Assembly: GCA_023701165.1 (NCBI GenBank)
Contig: JAMPXL010000109.1
Span: 1 to 5,267 of the forward strand
Length of the DNA stretch: 5,267 nucleotides
Direction of reading: 5' to 3'
Origin: Geothrix sp.
GTDB taxonomy: Bacteria > Acidobacteriota > Holophagae > Holophagales > Holophagaceae
Of the stretch, positions 1-5,267 are shown piece after piece. Made by a program: the position numbers and the translations under genes. Numbering within the stretch: the stretch's first letter is position 1; every line of letters begins with the position of its first letter. The notes under the pieces were generated by a model that was given only the letters and a program-made list of their open reading frames with translations, made no database searches and was not told the origin of the DNA.

Positions 1-2
1 AT

Positions 3-929
3 GGCCGGGTCCGGGCGGAAGGGGCCGAGGCTCCGACGCCATCGGCCCTGGGCCGGGCTGCGGACCAGGCGGGACTTTCCTCGCGCGCTCAAGAACTGGA
101 GGCCTTCCTCCGGCAGAACCCGGATCGCCTGGATGCCCGGGCGGCTCTGATCCAGATCCACCTCGCGGTGGCCAACCGCAGGACCCGGAAGGCCCTGGGA
201 GCCACCGAGGCGAAACCCGGGGATACGCCGGGCCCGACGCCCGTGAAGCCGCTCGCGCCCGAGGTGGACCTGGCCATCTGGGCCGCCGCCGCCCATCAGC
301 TGGACGTCATCCTTCGGGAAACGGGCGGATCCTATCTGGGTGGTGCGCAGGGGTTCATGCTCAGCATGTGGATCAGGAGATCCGCGGCAGAGCATTCCCT
401 GTCCATGGTGGCCGTGCTGAACCGGCACCGGGGGGCCCTGGAGGAAACCCTGCGGCGGCAGCCAGAGAATTCGGAGGTCTGGCAGCTTTGGATCGTGGCC
501 TCCCAGAAGTGCGGTGGATGGCCCCTCCAGCCCCTGCTGGCGACCATTGCGCCGATGCCGGGCGCGTCGGCGGGGCAGTGGCCGCCCTGGAGCATCCTCG
601 AGGAGTATCTGAAAGACGCCAAGTCCCGCGGCGAGTGGGTGACGATCCGGGAGGTCCTGGAGCCCCGCTGGTCTGAGTTCCGAGACAGCATGCTGGATGG
701 CCGGGGGAATATGGGGGGGGATGCCTTTCCCTGGGATTGGATCCTCGGTCCCCTGGTGGAAGCGCAGGTTTCCCAGGGGGACATCGGGGCCGCGGACCAG
801 GTGCTGAGCGAGGCGGCCGAGGTGATCAGCTGGCCCGGCCTGCCCGCCAAGGCCCGGGACCTGGCCACGCGCCTGAAGCGTCCCGACCTCGCGGCCCGCT
901 GGGGCGCCCTCACGCCGAAGGGCCGATGA
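3..929 (+). CDS. Hypothetical TPR-like, Trp-rich protein (5' truncated)
   Basis: I do not recognise this protein. The frame is open from the left edge to the TGA at 927-929, giving 308 residues with the N-terminus missing. A GTG at 168 is a possible start, but the frame upstream of it codes plausible helical sequence, so I treat the gene as cut by the window. Two segments resemble each other and TPR-type helices: LEAFLRQNPDRLDARAALI (about residues 32-50) and LEETLRRQPENSEVWQLWI (about 146-164). A third helical stretch near the C-terminus (about 260-295) has similar Ala/Leu spacing. A Pro/Thr-rich linker lies between the first segment and the rest. The part after residue 55 is rich in Trp (13 in 253 residues). 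I see no catalytic motif, and no membrane segment in the visible part. Its stop overlaps the priA start (ATGA), so the two are probably cotranscribed and translationally coupled. A scaffold or protein-interaction role is inference only. Confidence 0.8.
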   Translation, partial: GRVRAEGAEAPTPSALGRAADQAGLSSRAQELEAFLRQNPDRLDARAALIQIHLAVANRRTRKALGATEAKPGDTPGPTPVKPLAPEVDLAIWAAAAHQLDVILRETGGSYLGGAQGFMLSMWIRRSAAEHSLSMVAVLNRHRGALEETLRRQPENSEVWQLWIVASQKCGGWPLQPLLATIAPMPGASAGQWPPWSILEEYLKDAKSRGEWVTIREVLEPRWSEFRDSMLDGRGNMGGDAFPWDWILGPLVEAQVSQGDIGAADQVLSEAAEVISWPGLPAKARDLATRLKRPDLAARWGALTPKGR

Positions 930-3196
930 ACCTCGTTCCGACCCGCATCCAGCTGAACCGCCCGCTGCCGCCCCTCACCTACCTGGCCCCGGAGGGGCTG
1001 CCCGCAGGTGTCCGGGTCCGGGTGCGGGTGCGGAACAGCCTGGCGGTGGGGCTGGCCATGGGGCCCGACCCCACGCCGCCGGCGGCGAAGCTGCGGCCCG
1101 TGGATGCGGTCATCGATCCCTTTCCCATGCTGCCGCCCAAGTTGGTGGAATTGCAGGCCTTCGCCGCCCGCTACTACGGCTGCCTGGAGGCCCACCTGCT
1201 GCCCCTGAGCCTGCCCCAGGCCCTGCTGCCCCACTGGGAGGCCGATGAGGATGGACAGCCGCTGTCCTTCCATCGGGATCGCGGTGCCTGGCAGGTGCTC
1301 GCCGATCTGGGCGAAGCCTGGCATCGGGACCCGTCCCTCCTGCCCACGCTGCTGCACCGGACGGCCCTGCGCGGGGCCGGCTTCACCGAAGTGCGCCTCA
1401 CGGGGGCGCCCCATCCGCCCCGGGTGACGCCTTCCCAGGCCAAGGTCCTGCTCGCGCTGGAAGATGCCGGCGGCGCCCTCATGGAGCCCGAACTGCTGGA
1501 GGCGGCGGGCGTGGGCGCCTCGGTGCTGGGCACCCTGGAGAAGCGGGGCCTCGTGGCCCGCATGAAGCGGGTGGATCTGCTGGGCCAGCGGCGCGAGGCG
1601 GGCGTGGACCGGACCGTCATCCTGAACGAGGAGCAGCGGACGGCCCTGGAGTTGGTGGTTCCCGGGGCCTTTGGCGTCCATCTGCTCCATGGCGTCACGG
1701 GGTCCGGCAAGACCGAGGTCTACCTGGCCTTGGCTGAGCGTGTGCTGGCGGCGGGCCGCCGGGTGCTGTGGCTGGTACCGGAGATTGGCCTCACGGCCCG
1801 CCTGCTGGACCGGCTGGAGGCCCGCTTCCCCGGCCGGGTCGCCGTGGGCCATGCGGGGCTCAATGCCGGCGAGAAGCATGGCGATGTGGTGCGGCTGCTC
1901 TTCAACGGGGCCGACCTCTTCGTGGGGGTCCGGAACGCGGTGCTGGCGCCGCTGCGCGACATCGGCCTCATCGTGGTGGATGAAGAACACGAGGGCTCCT
2001 ACAAGTCGGAGGAGCACCCCCGCATCCACGCCCGGGACCTGGCCATCAAGCGGGCCCAGCTCGAGGGCTGTCCCATCGTGCTGGGCAGCGCCACGCCCAG
2101 CCTGGAGAGCTGGCAGGCGGCCCAAAGCGGCCGCTACCGGCTGCTCCAGCTGAAGCAGCGGCCCGCGGGCATCACCCTTCCCACCGTGGAGATCGTCGAC
2201 CTGCGGGATGCCTACCGCCAGCTGCGCCGGAAGGTGATCCTGGCGCCACCCCTGATGCAGGCCCTGTCGGAGACGCTGGCGCGGCGCGAACAGGCGCTCC
2301 TGCTGCTGAACCGCCGGGGCTACGAGAACTTCTGGATGTGCCGGGCCTGCGGGAAGACGCTGGGATGCCCGCACTGCGCCATTTCACTCACCTACCACCG
2401 GGGCGACTTCCGCCTCCGCTGCCACCTCTGCGGCCACGAGACCGTGCCGCCGGAAGCCTGCCCCGACTGCGGCGCCGACCACCTGCGCGGCGTGGGCGAA
2501 GGGACCGAACAGGTGGAAGAGCACCTGAACCAGCTCTTTCCAACAGCCCGCATACTCCGGTTGGACCGCGACACCACGCGCCGCCGGGGCTCGTTTGAAG
2601 CCGGACTATTGGCGGCCGAGTCCGGCGAGGTGGACATCCTGGTGGGCACCCAGATGCTGGCCAAGGGCCACACCTTCCCCAAGCTCACGCTCGTGGGCGT
2701 GCTCAACGCGGACCAGGGCCTGAAGGTGGCGGATTTCCGCGCATCGGAACGCACCTTCCAGCTGCTCACCCAGGTGGCGGGTCGCGCGGGCCGGGCCGAG
2801 TTGGCGGGCCGGGTGATCCTCCAGACCTATTCGCCGGAGCACCCCGCCATCACCTTCGCCCTGGCCCAGGATTTCGAGGGCTTCGCCGCCTCGGAGCTGC
2901 CCTTCCGCGAGGGGCTGGGCTACCCGCCCTTCACGGCGCTCTCCCTCTACCGGGCTGAGGCCGAGAGCCCCCAGGAGGCCCGTGAGGCCCTGGAGCGCTT
3001 CCGGCAGCGGCTGTCGGTCCCGGGTCTGCGCGTGCTCGGCCCCCTGGAGGCCCCGGTGCCGAGGATCCGGGACCGCTGGCGCATGCACCTGCTGCTCAAG
3101 GGCGGCCGGGGCGCCCTGGGTGAAGTGCTGAACCGCCACCCCCTGGATTCCGCAGGCCCCATCAGCCTGGATCGGGACCCCATGCAGTTCGGATGA
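926..3196 (+). CDS. priA: Primosomal replication-restart helicase PriA
   Basis: PriA is the superfamily 2, 3'-to-5' DNA helicase that recognises stalled forks and D-loops and starts reloading of the replicative helicase. The product is 756 residues, close to the usual length (E. coli 732). The N-terminal 3'-DNA-binding domain covers about residues 1-100 and a winged-helix region about 166-220. The helicase core has NEEQ at 234-237, Walker A GVTGSGKT at 256-263, Walker B DEEH at 352-355, motif III GSATPS at 387-392, NRRGY at 462-466, GTQMLAKGH at 574-582 and QVAGRAGR at 616-623. The two-zinc module has four CxxC pairs starting at Cys472, Cys481, Cys499 and Cys512, all intact. The C-terminal domain begins near YPPF (666-669). 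I chose ATG 926 because it overlaps the upstream stop, has a weak AAGGG just before it and gives the expected N-terminus; the frame is open further upstream only through the previous gene. Odd point: residues 29-36 are (Val-Arg)4 where V-x-V-P-F-G is usual. Confidence 0.98.
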   Translation: MNLVPTRIQLNRPLPPLTYLAPEGLPAGVRVRVRVRNSLAVGLAMGPDPTPPAAKLRPVDAVIDPFPMLPPKLVELQAFAARYYGCLEAHLLPLSLPQALLPHWEADEDGQPLSFHRDRGAWQVLADLGEAWHRDPSLLPTLLHRTALRGAGFTEVRLTGAPHPPRVTPSQAKVLLALEDAGGALMEPELLEAAGVGASVLGTLEKRGLVARMKRVDLLGQRREAGVDRTVILNEEQRTALELVVPGAFGVHLLHGVTGSGKTEVYLALAERVLAAGRRVLWLVPEIGLTARLLDRLEARFPGRVAVGHAGLNAGEKHGDVVRLLFNGADLFVGVRNAVLAPLRDIGLIVVDEEHEGSYKSEEHPRIHARDLAIKRAQLEGCPIVLGSATPSLESWQAAQSGRYRLLQLKQRPAGITLPTVEIVDLRDAYRQLRRKVILAPPLMQALSETLARREQALLLLNRRGYENFWMCRACGKTLGCPHCAISLTYHRGDFRLRCHLCGHETVPPEACPDCGADHLRGVGEGTEQVEEHLNQLFPTARILRLDRDTTRRRGSFEAGLLAAESGEVDILVGTQMLAKGHTFPKLTLVGVLNADQGLKVADFRASERTFQLLTQVAGRAGRAELAGRVILQTYSPEHPAITFALAQDFEGFAASELPFREGLGYPPFTALSLYRAEAESPQEAREALERFRQRLSVPGLRVLGPLEAPVPRIRDRWRMHLLLKGGRGALGEVLNRHPLDSAGPISLDRDPMQFG

Positions 3197-3202
3197 TGGA
3201 TA

Positions 3203-3218
3203 AAAAATGATCATTTTT
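3203..3218. repeat. Perfect 16-bp palindrome (AAAAATGATCATTTTT)
   Basis: Every base pairs across the centre between 3210 and 3211. It begins six bases after the priA stop, in an AT-rich island inside GC-rich DNA. Its core TGATCAT occurs again at 3252-3258, centres 44 bp apart, about four helical turns. It could be an operator for a dimeric regulator of the pilin operon, a binding site for a nucleoid protein, or part of a weak transcription end with A and T tracts on either side. No specific regulator can be named from the sequence. Confidence 0.6.
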
Positions 3219-3228
3219 GAAAAACATC

Positions 3229-3246
3229 GAAAGGACAGATCCTTTC
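3229..3246 (+). terminator. Possible terminator hairpin after priA
   Basis: GAAAGGA (3229-3235) and TCCTTTC (3240-3246) form a perfect 7-bp stem around a CAGA loop. The 3' side continues as TTGATTGAT, only modestly T-rich, so this is not a textbook intrinsic terminator on the + strand. The stem has just three G-C pairs. Read on the - strand, a T-run follows a few bases later. Its position between priA and the pilin genes supports a role in ending priA transcription, but a regulatory stem or chance are also possible. Confidence 0.4.
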
Positions 3247-3274
3247 TTGATTGATCATGTGTTGAAACTAGAAT

Positions 3275-3283
3275 TGTTATAAA
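3275..3283 (+). promoter_or_regulatory. Candidate extended -10 promoter for the pilin operon
   Basis: TGTTATAAA reads as an extended -10 element (TGn) followed by TATAAA, one mismatch from TATAAT. No good -35 lies 16-18 bp upstream: TTGAAA at 3262-3267 is only 10 bp away and TTGATC at 3251-3256 is 21 bp away. That fits a promoter relying on the extended -10. Transcription would begin near 3290 and leave a leader of about 45 nt before ATG 3337. I saw no sigma-54 type GG-N10-GC element. Confidence 0.4.
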
Positions 3284-3327
3284 TCATCGCGATTCTGCCT
3301 CCGCCTGTCCGACCCTTTTCCTGAACC

Positions 3328-3334
3328 GAGGTGA
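3328..3334 (+). promoter_or_regulatory. Shine-Dalgarno GAGGTGA setting the start of the first pilin
   Basis: GAGGTGA is a seven-base match to the anti-Shine-Dalgarno of 16S rRNA, with ATG 3337 two bases after it (five bases after the GAGG core). The in-frame GTG at 3331 lies inside this motif and is therefore unlikely to be the start. Choosing ATG 3337 gives a nine-residue prepilin leader. Confidence 0.75.
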
Positions 3335-3336
3335 GC

Positions 3337-4038
3337 ATGCACGTCCTGCGTCGCGACTCCGGCTACACAATGATCGAACTCCTGGTGGTGCTGGCCATTG
3401 TCGGCATCCTCGCCTATGCCGGCGTGGGGCTGTTCATAGAACGACCCACCGTGGCCGTCCGGGGGGCCACCAACGATGTCTACGGTGTGCTCCGGGCGGC
3501 CCAGACCCTGGCGCGTAATTCCGGGCGGCGGGTGGCTCTGCAGACCAGTGGCACCGAGGCCGGGCGGAATCTCAGACTCGAGTACGGGTTCTACGTCCAA
3601 CTGGCCGACGGCACCGACGACATGACCAAGGGGCCCGGCGCCACCGCCGCCAATCCAGTCCTGGGAACCCTGACCCTGGACCCCACCGTCAGCCGCTCCG
3701 CCCAGGTCGGTGATGCCGCCACGGGCCAGTTGGCCTCCATCCTTCCGAACCCGGCCCCGGCCAGCGACCCCACCCTGTCCAAGCTTCAGGGATCGACCTT
3801 CTGGTCCAGTTCGGCCAACAACCTCTTCCAGGGCGGGTCCACGGCTTCGACGGCGGTGTTCTTCCAGCCGGACGGCTTGCCCAGTCAGGATTTCTATGTC
3901 CCTGTCGTGGGCGTGCGCAGCGGTGTGGTGAGCAGCGACCTTCCCGTGGGGATCATCCTGGGTTCCCAGACCAACGGCCTGCTGGCCTTCCTCAAGGCGA
4001 AGAGCAACGATCCCGCCAAGCCCTGGAGTCGCCAATGA
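3337..4038 (+). CDS. GspH/FimT-like minor pilin (prepilin)
   Basis: A 233-residue type IV prepilin-like protein. The leader MHVLRRDSG ends in the Gly cut by prepilin peptidase PilD, and the mature chain starts YTMIELLVV, with Glu at +5 and a hydrophobic helix over about residues 10-34. The mature +1 residue is Tyr where Phe is most common. After the helix, the segment AAQTLARNSGRRVAL (about 53-67) fits the conserved N-terminal helix of GspH/FimT proteins, and FFQPDGLPS (about 178-186) fits their F-x-P-x-G motif near the end. It is longer than many FimT proteins, with a Gly/Ala/Ser/Thr-rich middle. There are no cysteines. It should sit in the inner membrane before extraction into a pilus or pseudopilus tip complex. 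It is the first gene of a pilin operon, and its stop overlaps the next start (ATGA). A type II secretion GspH is the main alternative, but PilV- and PilW-like neighbours favour the pilus system. Confidence 0.9.
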   Translation: MHVLRRDSGYTMIELLVVLAIVGILAYAGVGLFIERPTVAVRGATNDVYGVLRAAQTLARNSGRRVALQTSGTEAGRNLRLEYGFYVQLADGTDDMTKGPGATAANPVLGTLTLDPTVSRSAQVGDAATGQLASILPNPAPASDPTLSKLQGSTFWSSSANNLFQGGSTASTAVFFQPDGLPSQDFYVPVVGVRSGVVSSDLPVGIILGSQTNGLLAFLKAKSNDPAKPWSRQ

Positions 4039-4565
4039 TCCGCCCCCTCCGCCGGGACGCCGGCTTCTCGCTCATCGAGTTCCTCATGACTGCGGTCATC
4101 CTGGGCATCGGCCTGCTGGGACTGGCCGCCCTCACCACCACGGCCATGCGCAGCTACGGAGGCAGCCGGACCCGTGATACGGCCATCGCCCTTTCCGGCA
4201 GCGTGCTCGACCAGCTGGCTCTGGATGGCCGCATCAGCGCTCAGATGCGGAGTTCCGGTGGCGCCGTGCCCGCCACGGCGCTGGTGGCCAATGCCGCAGA
4301 CGGGGCGGCGAACACCTATGCGGATCCCGCCACCACCTGGACCACCTTCGACCTTCAGGGACAGCCCAGCCAGACCGCGCCGATCTTCAACATCACGTGG
4401 GTGCGCCGGGCGGCCAAGGGGCTCGTCCCTACGGCGTCGAGCCTGTCCGCGGCCTCAGAGGTGGTCGTGAATGTCCAGTGGTCCGAGGAGATCAAGAACG
4501 CCGCCACCGGCACCACCGCACTTGAACCTCGCTACATCAGCACCAGCCGCGTCATCCGCTACTGA
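4035..4565 (+). CDS. pilV: PilV-like minor pilin (prepilin)
   Basis: A 176-residue prepilin. The leader MIRPLRRDAG is followed by mature FSLIEFLM, with Glu at +5 and one hydrophobic helix over about residues 11-33. The run ILGIGLLGLAALT within that helix is typical of PilV proteins. The following TTAMRSYGGSRTRDTAIALS resembles the part of PilV where the helix leaves the membrane, and DQLALDGRI fits the D-x-I/L-x-x-N/D segment. The remainder is a Ser/Thr/Ala-rich globular domain without cysteines. PilV-type proteins join PilW, PilX and FimT in the minor-pilin complex that primes pilus assembly and presents PilY1. GGAG at 4025-4028 lies six bases before the ATG. Overlap with the preceding stop suggests translational coupling. 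Other small prepilins such as GspI share the N-terminus, so the exact subfamily is less sure than the prepilin assignment. Confidence 0.85.
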   Translation: MIRPLRRDAGFSLIEFLMTAVILGIGLLGLAALTTTAMRSYGGSRTRDTAIALSGSVLDQLALDGRISAQMRSSGGAVPATALVANAADGAANTYADPATTWTTFDLQGQPSQTAPIFNITWVRRAAKGLVPTASSLSAASEVVVNVQWSEEIKNAATGTTALEPRYISTSRVIRY

Positions 4566-4572
4566 GGTCGCC

Positions 4573-5267
4573 ATGTCCCCGTTCAGAAAAGCGTCCGATC
4601 CGACTCGAGGCTTCTCCCTGGTGGAGCTCTTGGTGGCTCTCGTCTTCATCTCCCTGCTGATGGCCGGGATGCTGCGGGTTTTCGGATCCGCCATCCAGGG
4701 ATTCGCCACGGCCAACGAGACCATGAAGGCCCAGCGGGACAACCGGTGGGCCCTCCAGGCCCTCCAGGATGACCTCCAGTCCGCCGGCTATTTCTTCCCC
4801 ATCCGCCCCGTGGCGGGTGGCATCGACAATGTGAACACCGCCAACCAGAACCCGCTGATGGTGCTTCCCGGGAGGACGGTGACGAACAAGTTCATCGCCG
4901 ACCCCAACAACCCGGCGGCCACGCCTTCGGACGAGATCCTGACCTTCGATGAATTCCAGTTCGTGACGGACCAGCTCCTGCCCATCAGCGCCCGGCTTGC
5001 CGCCACGCCTTCGGATCCCAACTCACTCACCATCACGGCGACGCTGGGAGACCTCTCCCTGGTCCGGGCCGGGGATTTCGCCGTGATCCTCGATCCTGCC
5101 CATGAAGTGGTAACGGTTGGGGGTGGCCCCTATTCCGGCACCACCGCCACCATCGCGCTCAATGCCGCGGCCATCCAGGACCAGAGCACTGGCGCCTTCC
5201 TGGGGGCTTTCGGCAACCTCAAAAGCCTTACCCACCAGGCTGGGGCGGAAGTGATGTTCATCCGCCC
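4573..5267 (+). CDS. PilW-like minor pilin (prepilin), 3' truncated
   Basis: The frame runs without a stop from ATG 4573 to the window end, giving 231 residues. The 13-residue leader MSPFRKASDPTRG precedes mature FSLVELLVALV, with Glu at +5 and a hydrophobic helix over about residues 14-37. The segment DNRWALQALQDDLQSAGYFF (about 56-75) matches the PilW/GspJ pattern of a long amphipathic helix ending in a D-L/I-x-x-A-G-Y motif. Further on the chain is rich in Asn, Thr and Ala with beta-prone stretches, and no cysteines are visible. The start has a Shine-Dalgarno GAGG at 4564-4567 that overlaps the pilV stop; spacing from that stop is 7 bp, so the gene belongs to the same operon. By family it should join the minor-pilin priming complex. 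GspJ is the alternative, less likely given the PilV-like neighbour. The short repeat AATPSD occurs twice (about residues 115-121 and 143-149). Confidence 0.88.
   Translation, partial: MSPFRKASDPTRGFSLVELLVALVFISLLMAGMLRVFGSAIQGFATANETMKAQRDNRWALQALQDDLQSAGYFFPIRPVAGGIDNVNTANQNPLMVLPGRTVTNKFIADPNNPAATPSDEILTFDEFQFVTDQLLPISARLAATPSDPNSLTITATLGDLSLVRAGDFAVILDPAHEVVTVGGGPYSGTTATIALNAAAIQDQSTGAFLGAFGNLKSLTHQAGAEVMFIR

Noticed and set aside
1..150. ATG at base 1 opening a frame that ends at a TGA near 150
   Set aside because: Its Arg/Trp/Pro-rich translation looks like an off-frame product, while frame 3 is open throughout and continues into the TPR-like protein.
737..925. In-frame extension of PriA upstream to 737
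   Set aside because: It would overlap the upstream gene by almost 200 bp; its Gly/Arg/Pro-rich translation does not look like PriA, and ATG 926 gives the expected N-terminus.
332..2374. Very long open frame (680 codons) on the - strand across the upstream gene and priA
   Set aside because: It is antisense to confidently coding DNA, its translation is Gln/Gly/Arg/Pro-rich with no recognisable motif, and long antisense frames are expected in GC-rich genes.
3262..3283. TTGAAA and TATAAA as a standard -35/-10 pair
   Set aside because: The spacing is only 10 bp, far below the 16-18 bp needed.
3331..3336. GTG 3331 as the start of the first pilin
   Set aside because: This GTG is part of the Shine-Dalgarno sequence itself; ATG 3337 has proper spacing.
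3250..3336. Sigma-54 promoter of the PilR-controlled type before the pilin operon
   Set aside because: No GG-N10-GC pair with the expected flanking bases is visible in the region.
3277..4035. 252-codon - strand frame antisense to the FimT-like gene
   Set aside because: Same GC-driven shadow effect; its translation is low-complexity Gly/His/Gln-rich and it mirrors a clear prepilin gene.
4507..5147. 13-nt sequence CCGGCACCACCGC shared by the PilV-like and PilW-like genes
   Set aside because: It codes common Gly-Thr-Thr runs with favoured codons, so chance and codon bias explain it.

Overview
The window is GC-rich bacterial DNA, densely packed on the + strand. It holds four genes, two of them cut by the window edges, plus one short AT-rich intergenic region. 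Strong third-position G/C, very tight gene spacing and the divergent but complete PriA next to minor-pilin genes would fit a high-GC Gram-negative lineage. My impression is Acidobacteriota, Holophaga/Geothrix-like. That placement is a feel for the protein sequences, not a demonstrated assignment.

Left part (3-3196): the C-terminal 308 residues of an unrecognised, Trp-rich protein with TPR-like helical segments, whose stop overlaps the start of priA as ATGA. priA encodes a complete 756-residue primosomal helicase. All the helicase motifs I looked for and all eight zinc cysteines are present. The one oddity is a (Val-Arg)4 stretch where the N-terminal domain usually has a V-x-V-P-F-G motif.

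Middle (3197-3336): about 140 bp that is strikingly AT-rich in its first 90 bases. It holds a perfect 16-bp palindrome, a perfect 7-bp-stem hairpin (possible priA terminator), an extended -10 promoter candidate and a good Shine-Dalgarno. This is a natural transcription boundary.

Right part (3337-5267): three consecutive prepilin genes in the order GspH/FimT-like, PilV-like, PilW-like. The last runs off the window. Each has a short basic leader, a Gly cleavage site, Glu at mature position +5 and a single N-terminal hydrophobic helix. The spacing (ATGA overlap, then 7 bp) indicates one operon. By the usual layout of minor-pilin clusters, PilX-like, PilY1-like and PilE-like genes may follow, but none are visible here. 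Together the products should prime type IV pilus assembly, or an equivalent pseudopilus, at the inner membrane.

I do not see a new biological system in this window. The observations worth a second look are the palindromic intergenic region, the priA N-terminal repeat tract, the internal repeat of the first protein and the near-identical leaders of the first two pilins.
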